NCBI GenBank assembly: GCA_950295325.1
Contig: OX485803.1
Coordinates: 66,789,554-66,853,553, forward strand
Length of the DNA stretch: 64,000 nt
Direction: 5' to 3'
Source: Polytrichum commune
Lineage: Eukaryota > Streptophyta > Polytrichopsida > Polytrichales > Polytrichaceae
Made by a program: the position numbers and the translations under genes. How positions within the stretch are numbered: the stretch's first letter is position 1; each line of letters opens with the position of its first letter. The notes beneath the pieces were generated by a model, which had not been told where the DNA came from, did no database searches, and worked only from the letters and a program-made list of their open reading frames with translations. Positions 47,433 through 61,371 of this stretch are shown here, in pieces.

Positions 47433-49411
47433 CACAATAACTTTCCTACAATGGAAGAAAAGAATGCCTTGCTAGAGTTGGGTACACCAAAGCAAAAACA
47501 TTCAACAATTCGTTGAAATCTATAATGGTGAGCACCAAAAAAGCCATGAGAAATGTTGTCAAAACACCGAAATCAACATAAACCCCTTTATAGCAGTCGC
47601 TCTAAACTCCTTGATTACAAGCAATTGACTCTCGAACAATGGGAAGTCATGGACGAAGCCAAAACAATATTCGAGGCTAGAATGTTGTGCCTAATGATCA
47701 CCATAGTGTGTGGGGCGGTGGGTTTGGCAAGATCTTTGAATTACCATATATACACTGCCACGATGGGACACAAACATCCAAATAATCATTACCTACATTT
47801 TGCATTACCATTTCTAACCCAAGATATGTGTGCAATTATGCAATTAAACAATTTTCTCACATTATAATACTAAAATCATGAAATCAAGGAAATGCAATGA
47901 ACACTTACAAAAACAAGCACAAATAAGCCCTGGGGGTTGCACCTTTCATTAAAAACCAAAAACCACATGCGTTTGCAACATACTCTTAAAACCCTTTGTA
48001 TGCAAGTCCTTTTTTGTAAAATCATGCTATACAAATACACTTCCAATGATGAAAATACAAGTGACAATATTTATACATAAAAAGCTTTACGTTCATGTAT
48101 AGTCACTAACATAAGTATACAAATATATTTTTGAATTAATAATGAACTCCTATCGTATCATGTATAATGCAAAACCCTAGCATTCATTAATAAATTGTAG
48201 AAGATTTTTGAATCCCCTGGATGTAACTCACAAAATAATCTAAGTCTATCTTATATGTCATAGGAGCTAATACAATTATTTCTAAATATACCACCAAATG
48301 ATATATAAGATTGTAAGTCCACTTATTGTTGATTCCTTTTTTATACCAACATAAGCCAATCTTCATGATTGATGGATGGTCCATCAAGTCAATTGGATCC
48401 CTCTACCCAACAATTATCAATTTTTCTACGCATCCTATAAATTCTCCCAATAAACCAATGCTTGGTTGGAGCTAATTTCTTTAGTCTTCAACGTTTCTTG
48501 ACAAGTATAGCTTCAAGTGTGTTAAAAAAAACACTCCACAATCACAACCAAGATTTAACACAATATCATGATATACGGCCATAAAGAGTTTAGGCTTCAT
48601 ATATAATATGATAGCCTTAATCCGAGTCAATCAATCTTTACATAAGGTTGGATTGCCATTCAATTGACAAACAAGTGTACTTTTGAAATTTCTACACTCC
48701 CTACCTCTACATAAGCCATAATGCACATTACATTAGATTGAAAGGGCATTTCAACATTTTCATATTCATCAATTAGAACATCCAAGGCTTGTTGAAGCTC
48801 ACTTTGGAGCTCCACATCCTTATGTAAATTACTTTGAGCTTGTGACTACATCAATTCCGTCTTTATGACAACATCCTTGCACATGTTTGAATTGTCTTCT
48901 CCAACACTATAATTTTCCTTTTCATTGTCCTGTACACTAAGATCATCAATTAATGTGTGATCATAATCACACTCAATATTCCTCCCTACTTCCAAAAAAA
49001 TAATCATGAATAAGTGTTCCAAATAAGTATCCCAAGAACAATTGTTGTACATTTTCTAGAGGTCCTCCATACATGTACATAACTATGAGTTATAGTTTGT
49101 GTAATATATGTATACATAGAACGAAGTTCAAATTAATATCCTTTTGTGTAGTCACGTATCATCATACGTGTTATGAAAGGTGCAACCCCTTGGAGGTTAA
49201 GTTCACCAAACTCCTTTGCAACTCCCAAGTTGTTACCATAATCAACTCACATGTTCCCAACAGAACACCACCAAACACAAACTACACACAACCGAGGTCA
49301 AGAATAGGAGAAAGACCGTTGAATATGCGTTACTTAGAGGTCTTAAGATATGAGATGCAAACTGTAGTGTAAAACTACAATTGCCTATGTTTGTGGCTGT
49401 CAACCGAAATA

Positions 49412-49846
49412 CGTAAAGCGGTGAATGACCAGTATTGGTGTACTAGAATAGGGGTTTATTGATTCTTGTGTGGACCCAAAATGGCTAATTGGAAAATTGG
49501 TGGCCTGAAAAGGATGCACTGCTAGATGGGATGCAATGATTGGCCGGATAGGTGTTGTTGCACACCACTTGCGATCACTTTTGGGTGCCAAATTAACCAT
49601 TTTGTGTGTTGTTGTATGCGGAGTAGAATATTTTGATGTTAGATCAGGGAGCCTCTATTGTACAAGTAGAGGGTTTGACTTACTTGCCTCGTTGAAAAAT
49701 TGTGACTTATTATTTACAAGGAATAAAATTGCGAAACAACTTGCATTCCTCATCATTTCCTCTTCTCCATCTTTGAAAAATATTGCACGTACAAAAATTT
49801 CAAGCCACTCGTTCTAGCCGGATCAACTTATTTTCACCGCTTTAGG
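49412..49846. mobile_element. TA-flanked inverted-repeat element, 435 bp, unit 2 only
   Basis: Ends are CGTAAAGCGGTGAA and the inverse of CCTAAAGCGGTGAA, flanked by TA on both sides, as for Tc1/mariner-type MITEs. If the TA is not the target duplication, the inverted repeat extends to AATAC. It is absent from unit 1, where a different 2-kb sequence occupies the colinear interval, so no clean empty site exists. Confidence 0.65.
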
Positions 49847-50027
49847 TATTTCTAACTTAATGTGTTGGCTTCAACATAGATTGCGTGATGTGACGTTTGA
49901 TTCGGCATTGTCACCAACCCGGCAAGCTATGTTGCTTTGTATTTTCTATAAGAATATCCCAAAGTGCCTGTCAGAACTCTAATGATTTGTTGACTGTGAT
50001 GACTATATTTCTTAAATTACTTCTAGT

Positions 50028-50045
50028 CCAGGCTCTGATACTTTT
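50028..50045 (-). repeat. Copia-like primer-binding-site remnant, unit 2
   Basis: Paralogue of the remnant at 5484-5500, with the same minus-strand TATCAGAGCCTGG and the same flank. Confidence 0.4.
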
Positions 50046-50630
50046 GGCAACAGGGCCTACCATATGACAAAATAGTGTAGGTTCAGGCATTGTGGCCCCT
50101 ACATACTCTCATCCATCATGAAGATCAACCTGGGCTCTTATTAGAGTGAAACCAACAAGCCTTGTATAGTCATACGAACTCGACCTCACTAGATTAATTT
50201 TGGATACCATTTTGGAGTCCTTTTTATTTTGGGAAAGAATTCGTGTCATGTAAAATAAATCGTTGATTTTTTACTTTCTCAATGGATGAGTTTACTTAGA
50301 CATCAGAATGTTCCGTTGGAGCTATCTCTCCTCCAACCAACACCAAAACGTGACTCCCTGCAAGTTCCAAGTTGCCAATTGATCACAAACACATTGGATT
50401 AGACTCAATTGGAATCTTTGAAGCTAATTCCAGTGTAAAATAAACTTAAAAAATAACTTCTGGGTTGTGTACTATTTGAGAGCACCTATGTTGGATCATG
50501 TACATCAAAAGTTTGCCATAACATAATTCAGCCAAGTGACTAATTTGGGTGGGGTTGGGGACATGTTATGTAAGGTGCTAGAATTATACCTTATGGATGT
50601 TTGTCAACATGCATATTCAACCATGAATCC

Positions 50631-51210
50631 GGGTACGCAACCCATATTATATGTAGGGGGCATCGGCATTAAAACGGCTTAGAGGATGGCTTTATAAAAA
50701 TTATATCAAATCATACAAAAATAAAAGGACCAAAAAGTTGGGTGAGGACCAAATTAAATAAATTGAGATGTAGAAAAAAATTGGGTTGTATGTATATATA
50801 TATATATATATATATGTAAAATGCACAACGTATGTAAAGAATTGAATCACCTATTCTTTTAACATATGCCTATGCAAAATGCTAAGAGATCCACACAAGT
50901 AGTTGCCTTAAATTAAGATTAAAACTCATTCGCAATGTTTTATTTATAATAAAAAATCTCTAAATTTTATTAAATTGCCCAAGAAGTTGGGTAGTTTGGC
51001 CTATGGTACTTGTATTAAAAAACACACATAAGTAGGTTTTTAATGCAATTACATGCTTCAAGGAATATTTAGATTTACATTTTTGAATTCCTTGTTAAAA
51101 GGGCGACAAGAGTTTCCTACATTTAAAAAAAATTATATCAATTGAGATTGGATGAAAATGCATTATAAGTGATTACAATCCAAGCCATATAATACGGGAG
51201 TTGTGTACCC
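50631..51210. mobile_element. Inverted-repeat element of about 580 bp, unit 2 only
   Basis: Begins GGGTACGCAAC, continuing CCATATTATATG, and ends in the inverse of GGGTACACAAC with a TATTATATG box inside. It is absent from the colinear point near 6075 in unit 1. A (TA)n run lies at about 50792-50815. I cannot find a convincing target duplication, so the superfamily is open. Confidence 0.6.
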
Positions 51211-52035
51211 AAGACCCTAAAAATGAGTGAAATTCGGGTGAAGCATTTGTCATTGTATATTAAGAGAATGGAGTGGTTGATAAATAATGGTATGGTAGGC
51301 CCCTTAGCATACTACGGATGTACATTGGCCCCCCAAATTGTGTCAAAGTTGTGCAAGATTACTTCTCAGATTATATGATGTGGGCATAATTAAGGAGCCC
51401 TTGCCATAGGCTGATCGCTTATGGGAAGATGTCTTGGAATATTGGGGTGCCTAATGTTGGGTTGACAAATCATACCTAGGATGGTATCCTATCTAGGGGT
51501 TGTGTGGTTCAGAGAGAGGAATTATCGCATGTGAGTGTAACCTCTTATTCATCCAACATAAAAGCCATGAAATAATATGTAGCCCAAAAATTATTATTTA
51601 AAAATAATTTCACACTAAATTATCTTCAAAGACCCCAAATTAGTCTAATCCGATTCAATTGAGATAAATCGGCCACAAACCTAAAGGGGCCTAACAAAAA
51701 TTTGTAGTTGGATGGATGAGAGATATGCTCATATGTGGTAATTCCCTCTCTCGGTGTGGTTCCACTGTGAGCACCAAGCACCAAGCACCCAAAACATCCC
51801 CCTACACAAACACACATAAAAGAAGAAAAAGAAATTGACCACCAAATTACCAATGTATGGCGCTCCTGAATAGATCCATGATTAGCCATTGTGATTGGCT
51901 AAAGTTGGTGCTCTCTTGAAAGCGTTCTTACATCCTTACACCGCTACTATGAATGACCAAAGCGGTGCTATCAATCAAAGAGCTATTCTGACAATGACTT
52001 AATGACACTAGTGCACTCACTTATTAACAACTTAA

Positions 52036-52563
52036 GGGCCGGTTTAGACTTGGAGTCAAGGCTCAAAAATGGGTTGGGGTGAAAGAAATCCACTCCTCTC
52101 ATTGGTAGAGAGGTTGGGACTCGCCTCTTCAAGTTTACACCATGAGTTGGGGCCAATTAACAAATAAATTATTTTATTCATCATGACAATGGCCTCAAGC
52201 CTTGGAAAAGAGAGCTCCCAACCTTGTGGACTCTTTCCCTCTAGTTGAGGCCATTATCATAGCTTTTATTTGCTTGTAGTAGTTTATTCTTTGGGCATTG
52301 AATAGGAGGGGAGACATTCTAAATTTATTATACTTTAATCATTATCCATAGAATAGTTCATGAGTACGTTGGAACCTCTCATAACCCTCTCATAATTGCA
52401 ACCTCCAAATGGCCCCAACCCCACCTAAATAGGTTTAAACATGAAAGCAATGAATGAAGTTAGGTTACTTTCTTATTAATGACCTTGGGGGACCATTTGC
52501 ATGCCACATGGGACATATTGGCCTTCGTTTACAATGGCCTTGACCCCAAGTCTAAACAGGCCC
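52036..52563. mobile_element. PIF/Harbinger (Tourist-like) MITE, 528 bp, unit 2 only
   Basis: Terminal inverted repeats of about 26 bp: GGGCCGGTTTAGACTTGG at the left, GGGCCTGTTTAGACTTGG inverted at the right, both continuing into GTCAAGGC. Flanked by TAA on both sides (52033-52035, 52564-52566), the 3-bp target duplication of PIF/Harbinger. Unit 1 keeps the empty site CTTAAGAATT near 7630. No coding capacity. Confidence 0.92.
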
Positions 52564-52846
52564 TAAGAATGAGAAATAGGTGTCGCCAAAAGGAAGGTGT
52601 TAAGGCACTGCCACCTTATATTTGTTTCCAGTCGCGGTCTCACTCTTTCAGTTTTGTAATGTGCCGTGTCCATGCACACTACAAAAAGTGACATGAGCAG
52701 GAGAACAAGTGACACTTCTCGTAACAGTTTCAATAAATTACCCACGCGTAAAGAGCGTGAATGTGTAGGAGGTACTAGCCAACGATTGTCTCGACCACAG
52801 TGCCACCAACTGTGACGAGAGTACTTTGAACTTGTCGACTTTAAAC

Positions 52847-52854
52847 TATATAAA
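52847..52854 (+). promoter_or_regulatory. Candidate TATA box for laccase copy 2
   Basis: The same TATATAAA in the colinear block, about 1.27 kb upstream of the second laccase ATG. Conservation of this block beyond that of other flanks is the main support. Confidence 0.35.
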
Positions 52855-54121
52855 GTTCATGTTGGCACTCGCTTGAGGAAATTCAAGGGCCCCAAAGCTT
52901 GTGTTGAGGTTGAGAGTTTTGAGGTTGGGTTGAGGATCACTAGGGAGTCCGAGCTGGTAGGAGGTGTAACATTTGAAATTCCATGCGTGAGAGAATTACC
53001 AAGTTTTGTGCTGCTTCACATCTGCATCTGTAACAATATTTGTCAGCTCACAAGAGGGCCTCAGCTGAATCTGAGTCCCCGTGTGAATTTGAGCTAGTTT
53101 ACATATTACATTGAATACTACTGATGTGAATGAGTATCCTCAGATTTTTCGCCTGTGGTGTTTCCCTGATTCTGGTGAGCTCAATCTTGTGTTGCGAGAA
53201 AGTTCTAGTCATTCATGAAGTTTCTTTTGAATTTAGGGTGAAAATTGTGACACAGAATTTAGATTGAGATCTGGGAGGCAACAATGTTGCAGTATTTATT
53301 CAGATGGTTGATTATTGAAGCCTGCAAATATAATTCTGGAGCTGAATAATAACATTATATGGTTACCATCAGCATTTCTTCTGCAACATTGCACATCGAG
53401 AACAGGCTAGCTTTCCTCGTTGTAGTTATAGAGTGGTGATGATTGAATCGATTGCAACAAGAAATTATTTTCTGTGCATATCAGTAATAGTCTGGGTCAT
53501 GCATCAATCACAGTTATACTCCAGGGATCCAGTGGTTAGTAGAATTTCAATTAAATTTTGTGTCATCCTCAGCCTAGCTAGGTGCGAGTAAATGAATTTG
53601 AAGCGTGTTTATCATATCTGTCAGAGGACTCTGCTCTTCGAGCCGAAATATAGGCTTGTGGATTAATCTTCACTACTTTATTCTGATCTCCATGAAGCTT
53701 GAACTCAGGCACGGAGTACTCTCTGCCAGTGAAAGTTTCTAGGACATTTGCAAGTTCTAGGTTAGATGTGAATCTAATTTCTTCGAACTAAAAATCATAT
53801 AAAATGGCATTCAGATTCAGCAGCACCAAAAATTTAGTGTTTACAAGATAGAAAAAAGTCTTCATTCATTCACTTTCTCATCAACATCTACAAAAGAAAG
53901 AAGTCTTCATTTAGCACTGTCTAGAAAAAAAGTCTTCACTTTTTTCTAACGGACTCACCTTGAATGTGTTCAAACTGTCCATTGAACTCAGCTGAAGATC
54001 GAGCTCTTTTGAACAAGAGCTCCAGAGGAGAATAAAGAGCAGTTTGAGCATTACATCTACAGAATTGGTGACCCACGAGCATTGAAGAGGAATTGAACAA
54101 CATTTGAAGGAGTCATTTGTC

Positions 54122-57100
54122 ATGGGTAGAGGAGCTGGCACTGCTATGGTTGCATCCGTTCTCGCGACCTTCCTTTTCATTTTCCTTTCACTAATTCCCC
54201 AACCGGCAGCAGCAACAAAGCACCACCACTCTAAAAAGCACCATCTGCACTGGACGGTAATTAGACTGTCATTAAATTTTCAGATTCAAGTTATTTTTCC
54301 AGCCTTTCAACTTAAGTACATTATCAACAATCATTTTGTCTTTGGGCAGTGGTGCCTTCCGGAACATCCTGGTGGGGTGGAATTTTTGCAACAATTCTAT
54401 GATTCAATATTGAGGCCTGACGACTACTTGTCATCCTGAAAATTTGGAGTACTACTATTACAGGGGGTCCCTTACATGTGCCTAGTATTGATGAATGAAA
54501 ATTATAATTGTACAGGTGGAGACCAGAAATGTGACTCGAGATTGCGAAACTGTGGCCATTGCGATTGTAAATGGGCAGTTCCCAGGCCCTTCTGTACACG
54601 TCAACGAAGGAGACACTCTCATAGTCAATGTGACAAGCAAAGTGAACACCGACGTCACTATACACTGGTGAGTATGTTGTAGCCAAATTGTGTCATCTAT
54701 CTGAAATTTCTATCTAGAAGAATATTGTATTTAAATCATATTGCAAACTATATACAACTCATGGCCAGAGAATCATTGATTGCTTGCTGTCAATGAAAGG
54801 AGAAAAAAAATCTGCTTGGAAGGATTTGATATAAGCATCTGGAAGAAGAGTTTTTAGGACTTCTAGGAGAACAAAAGCTTTTCTGCACCTACTCTTGAGT
54901 GGACTTTGGATGATATAAGGTGCTATTATGCAAAAAAGTCTTCCATAGTATGGCACACACTACTTGTGACTAGAGTGCTTTTATATTTAAATTTGGGCAA
55001 GATAATCAAGCCACCATGAGGGATGCCCATGCATGAGGTGTCAGGAATATTAATGGATTGTCGTCAATATCCTGGAACGAACCTTTTGTTCGATCACCAA
55101 CCACAAGAAAAACTGCCTACTGACCTGAAATATGCTGTTTCTGAAAAGAATGAGTGCAGCTATATAAGTAAACACAGTGCCACTTAGATATGCGGCCCTC
55201 TTGTGGGCACTTCCAACTCCATAGACATATTTAACCATTGGGTCAGCTTGAAAATTCTGTCATCCGGTTAGCAATTGCAAATAAGGAAGGTTGTCATTTC
55301 AAGTTTCACAATCAGAGTAAGTATGGGTGAAAAATCTATCATAAGTTCACAATGGATATTTTCTTTGTCTTTAAACGATCACATAGGTCCTCATAATTGT
55401 GTTAGCTATTGATCCTCTAATGGTGTTTATGATTCGTTTCCACTATCCAATCTCATCATAACACATGTCTTTTAAATGTCCGGTCTTAACGAGAAGTGTT
55501 GCTATGAACTACTGAAATATAAGTCATGTCCAATTAAAGTGTAGATAACTAATGAGAGGAGAATGGATGATGAACCGTGCAAGCGGCGAGTCAACTACCT
55601 ACTTGAACCGGTTATCGGTCATAATTGATTAGCTCATGGATAGAATCTTGGAGTCCTGAATGATATCACGACTCCACAGATGAAGCTTTCTGACGAGTTC
55701 TCATAGCCTTCTTCTCTTGGACGAGTGATCGGTTATGAGGAGTGACCAGTGACCACGTAAGGCCCACATACCTTCCTGCCAGTGCGCCTGTACACATCTA
55801 TACTTGAGAACCACTTCTTGGAATGGTGAGATGTGGAGCCTTCAGAATCTTTCACACTTTCATGGGGTCTACGAATATTTTTGAATTGCAAGTGCTTGCA
55901 AGTTTCTCGAAGTGGCGAATTTGGCTTTGGAAACTCTCACACTTCTAAGCCCATCGGGCCTCAGTAACAAGAAAATTTGTGAGTGCATGCAGGCATGGAA
56001 TTAAGCAGATGCTTACAAATTGGGCGGACGGACCCACACACATAACTCAATGTCCGTTGAGCTGCGGGGAGTCGTACACATATGAGTTTACTGTGGCCAA
56101 CCAAAGCGGGACGTACTTCTGGCATGCACATGCTCATTGGTTGCGCGCGACCGTCTATGGTGCCTTCATTGTCCACTCCAAAGCCACCCCCCCTTATTCT
56201 AAACCCACTGCGGAAAAGTCCATTCTTTTTGGTAAGTACCCTCTCACTAACCTCCACCACTCAGGAACAAAATTGATCAAAGTGCTTCCTTATCATCCTT
56301 TTTAATTAGCTTCGTCAAAGTAAAAGGTTAAAGTAGTGCAGTACTACTTAAGAGATGGCATTCATTTGGGAAACTGCGGCCATACTAGCAGCCTTAATCC
56401 ACCAAATGTTATCATGGCTCCCACCAATGCATATAAGATAGACTTGGTGCAAAGGGCAGCTTAGACGGAGCTTGGCCTTAACCATTATCCATAGGAACTC
56501 TGAGGTTAAGCCACCTAAGGCCCAAATAGTACTCGGATGGGAGTATCAGGGTCAACTGGATATGTTCAACCACCCACATGGGGGGTTTACGGGCTCGTCC
56601 TTGGCGAGGGGGGTAGGTGCATGCCAACTTGTTTGCACATGTTCAAAGTGTTCACCTTTGAAAGGTGTTAATAGTCTTCATGGTCTTCTTATATTTGCAA
56701 TGCTCATTTTGGGGTTACATATTGATCACTACCAACATATGAGTCCTAGGCAGTTGTTTGACGTTGGTGAAAGAACAATGTAGAAAATCACCATTGCGAA
56801 AGATTTGCAGATTCTCCAATGACAAAGGTCAATTATCGAGGACCCATATGGTTATTGTAGATTTAGACCATGTGCTTCAAAATGAAGCAACACCATAATT
56901 CATGTTGGTGGCAAAATTGGAGTCGACTTTCTTTCGTTTTTAGAGTTTAATGCATGCATGTCTTTTCTAAAAGATTTGAATTCAATAGCTAAGTTTGCAG
57001 ACACCAGATGAACACACATGACCACAGTTGTTTTAGTCTACTTCTAGAAACTGATATTGGTGAATCTTGTTCTTTGCAGGAGAATGGTACCCTAAAGATC

Positions 57101-60100
57101 CAAATGTAGTGGAATCAAATGCCCTGGCAGGACATGGTGTGAACTTCCAATTCTATACATCATACACCCTCAATGGGTGGCCTGGACCTTTGAACAATTG
57201 CTCTAATGGTAAGTCAAATTCATCCTGAAAGAATCTGATCAATTTCTCCGACTATTCACAATGCCTTCATCATTATTCGCCCAGAAAATCATATTACGCA
57301 AGAAGCACGACTTTACTCATAAATGAATCAATACCTACCAATTACATGTATCAATGTCAGTGTTCAAGTTAACATTTCACCCAGTCCACTATAAAAGTGC
57401 CTTCAATACAGAATTTTCTTGAACGTATAATTATAAGCTAGCAGTTATACAGCATTTCAGTGTCTTACTTCTCGAGAGAAGTTAGTAATTTGTCAGTATA
57501 GAATGCCCATTGTTTGGTGGGTGTATTCAACACACTTAATCCTAGACTGTTTGTGGTAATTCTTTTGCTGCTGCAATTAATCAATTAATCTATTGATTTG
57601 AGTAATTGGTGCACAGGTTATGCGAAGCTGAAGTTTGTTGCAGGGAAGACATATTTGCTGCGACTTGTTAATGCGGCACTCAATAATCACCACTTTTTCA
57701 TGATAGCAAACCACACGATGACAGTTGTTGCAGCCGATGGGGAATATGTGAAACCATTTACAGTTACAGTGGCATTGCTCTCGCCTGGACAGACTACAGA
57801 TGTCCTGGTTACAGCTGACCAACCAAAAGGTAATTTAGGACACATTGGAGTTTAATATCCTCCATTCCAGCGAGACTTTGTTTTGGAAGTTGGTCCCTTA
57901 TGATATTTAATTGTTTTTTCTACATAGAACATAAATAATTTTATTGGAGTCAATATTCAATTCTGAATTGAGGGAGAAAATTTACTTATTTTCCAGGTTC
58001 ATTGAGGGTGGAACTCATTTTAGCACCTCTTGGCATGCAAAAATGAGTTGGCCGTCAATAAATTATATAGAATATAGAATGTTCTTCGTTCAAACCTCCA
58101 CACTATCTTCAAACATATAACTTGGTGTTGCACATTTAAAATAATCAACTTGTGATCAAACTCCCCATAGCAAAAATTAAAAGACAACTCTACTAACTTT
58201 GTCAAATGTCATGCTGAATTCATCTAATCTAGTCCTCTATAAGATGAAAGCACTGTAAGAAGACATACCATGTGAAAACTTTCATTAAAAAATAGGTATT
58301 GTATGTCGAGCTAGACACAACTCTATGGATACAAGGTCCTTATGCAAGCAAAGTTGTTTCTTGGAATTAGTGGGTGGCAAGTCTAAACTTGTGGTCAAGA
58401 GGATATAAATATTTTTACACAGAGACTAAGGTATAGCATGCTATAATCATTACCCTACTCTAATCAACAATCTTATATCTTACACCATACTTAGATATTG
58501 ATTTTGAGAATGTCCAACACCTTAACATTAAGCTCTCGGGATGGTTTTAGGTCATCTACAAATAACACTCTGAATCTTTATAATTTTTTGCACATGAAAT
58601 TCAAACAAAAAAATTACCCTAGACCTACATTAAATTCCTTCCTTGCAATCCATTTTATAAAAAAATCAATCTAATAATAGTAGCTGCCTATACTCAATGC
58701 TTCTTATAGTGTTGCTTTTAACACCCGCCACAAAGATTAAATTGGATCATTGTCACTGGTTATTTGCCACTACAAGCAATGTTTAGGTATCCAATGACCC
58801 ATTATCCTTGTAGTGACCGTATATTTTACCTTAACTTACCTTTCTGAGTAGAAAATTTTGAAAGACTACAGACAAGTTTGTGCGCATGGGAGTCATTGAA
58901 AGTTGCTTAAAATGTTGGCTTGACCAGTCACGTTCTTATGGTGTCTTGAACTTTCTCTTTACAATGTAGGCAAATATTACTTCGGAATAAGCGAATGGCG
59001 ACCCTTGGCATTCCCCATGGATACTTCACCTTCAACACCCTCGATTGGAATTCTTGAGTATAGCGGTTGCCCCTCCTCTTCATCAGCAGCGGCGAAACCC
59101 TCTATAAATATGCCAACATTTCCTCCGCTTAATGACTCAACATTGGCACACAACTTCTCGAACAGTCTCTTTGGGTTGATTGATTCCCACCTTCCCCGCA
59201 CCACGGACCGTAGCTTTGTTTTCGCGGCGGCGGTTGCGAATGTTGTGTGCACCGCGGCCGAAAATTGCACGACGGGGACCAAAATTGCAACCACCCTCAA
59301 CAATGTGACCTTCGACATCCCATCCAACAGCTCGATTTTGGAGGCCTACTACTACAAGAAGAAAGGGGTGTACACGACGGACTTCCCTCCGAACCCACCG
59401 GAGATTCTCAACTTCACATCAAGCTCCGCAGTCGTGCAGTACAACTTGACGTCGCACCGGGGAGCGAAAACACTGACGTTGAAGTATAACCAGACCGTGC
59501 AAATTATCCTGCAAGATGTCGACGTGTATCTTCTGGACTACCACCCGTTCCACTTGCACGGACACAGTTTCTACGTGATTGGCTCCGGATTCGGGAACTA
59601 CAATGCCACCAGCGACCCGAAGAACTTCAACTTGGTGGATCCACCGATCCGCAACACTGTGGGGCTGCTGGAGGGCGGATGGGTTGCCATTCGTTTCTTA
59701 GCCAACAATCCAGGTGAGTCCCGGCATCCTTCAGGTCTTGTCAAGTAATGATGCTCCCAAGAGTACAAATCACTTGTAAGAGAAATTGAATTTAGTAAAA
59801 GAAAAGATGGAATAGTTGGCGTGCGATATCCGTTCATCACCTTCTACCCATGTCCACGTGGGCATGGGGGTTGCAAAGTTGATTGATAAACTGAAGGCAC
59901 AACTCGTACCAAAATGAAAATATTTTCATTGTTTTTCTTAAAGAAGTGTGTTAATCATCTTTGGTGACATAACAAAATATTGGTTCATTGATAGAAGCAT
60001 TAGAGCAACCCCTATGGTCATCAGAAAAGGAATCTATCAAATTTGGCTTTCAAATGTTTTTGGGCCAATATGGCATGCTTGTTATCTTTCACACAAGAGA

Positions 60101-61371
60101 GACAGAGAGAGAGAGATCTCAAGTCCTTTAACTTTCAAATCTTGAGGGTGGGAAGGGGTGTAGAGTGTTGTCTCTTTCCTTCCCCCCCACCCCCACCCCC
60201 CAAAGAAAATAAAAAGAATCTAGAAAACCAATTATTGAGAGAATCATTTTTAGTGACCATAGGACTTGTTAGATGATGGTGCTCATGGATTGATGATTTT
60301 TTATTTCATAAAGAGGAGAAACATGTCGGATCTTGAATATTGTGCATTGAGAAGGTCCATCCAATGATAGCATTCAAGTTTTTTATTTACGAATTAAGGG
60401 TTTTAACACTTTGAAATGTCTAGATATTTTTATAACTTATTAGAAGCAATTTCTCTAAAGCATGGATCTAATACATGCAAGTTCCTTTTCCTTGGAATAT
60501 TTGGTTCTTTGTCCTAGAACCAAAGTCCCTACATTATTCGTGACTTTCAACCTAAATCTACTCTGCAAGGAACCTACACAAAGTCTTAACTCATATAAGA
60601 ATGAGAACAACTTGCAATGGCTGAACTGATATTATGATGTGTACTCTTAAAACCAACTCTTCCATACTATGAAAGCACTCCAAATTAAGCTTTACTATTC
60701 TTAAAACTGTTTAGCAAATTTAGAGTCCGAACTAGGCTCTAAAGACAATTAAAGGTGCTATATAGGAATTATTCGGTTACTTTTCTAAATTGGACATCTA
60801 TATTTGGTTGGTGTGTGGTTAGACAAAGTTCGAGGAACAAAGATCATAAATGACACATACTTCAAAGAGATTGGTTTACGTCTTCAAATTTTATCAACTG
60901 TTCCACAGTCAATAGTGAACACAATTGAGAGAATCCATGTATTAACTTACGGAATCAACAAACATGCACTTCCGATAACCATGAATCATGGAACCTCCGA
61001 TTTTCAATCTGGTTTTCGATGATGTTTCATCAGAGTTTTGCTAATGCAACACAAATTTGACGGTGTAAACTTGATCAATAGGAGAGTAGAGAACAAGAAA
61101 ACCAAACCGTATAACACCCTTGTACCTTTGTTGCCACCCCAGAGAAGCAATCACTTAATTACACCAAAATTCTCACACCAGTTTCTAATTGATGTATGCA
61201 CCTTTTTTTTTTGACTTGGCAGGAGTTTGGAACTTCCACTGCCACAATGAGAGGCACATGTCATGGGGCATGATGATGGCCTTCATCACAGAAAATGGGG
61301 AGGGACCGACCGCAACATTGCCTGCCCCAAAACATCGCTTGCCACAATGCAAATATGACCCAAACCCCTGA
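54122..61371 (+). CDS. Laccase (multicopper oxidase), copy 2, seven exons, intact
   Basis: Paralogue of the laccase at 9187-16999, in the same orientation about 45 kb downstream. Exons are 54122-54256, 54516-54667, 55993-56231, 57080-57208, 57617-57829, 58970-59713 and 61223-61371. Each exon has exactly the length and intron phase of its partner, again 586 residues with no stop or frameshift. I count about 24 amino-acid differences by eye (roughly 96% identity). They cluster in the signal peptide, at the start of exon 6 (after the shared EWRPL) and in the middle of exon 6. All copper-ligand residues are kept. Two changes lie beside copper motifs: HPFHLHGHS for HPFHLHGHN, and HCHNERH for HCHIERH at 543-549. 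Introns have diverged more than exons, which fits purifying selection on both copies. Function is as for copy 1; differences in expression or substrate cannot be judged here. Confidence 0.96.
56475..56545 (+). repeat. 5S rRNA-derived sequence in laccase intron 3, unit 2 (truncated)
   Basis: Paralogue of the unit 1 copy, with GGAACTCTGAGGTTAAGC at 56494-56511 and the start of box C at 56528. About 60 bp after ATGGG is deleted between short G-run microhomologies. Confidence 0.65.
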
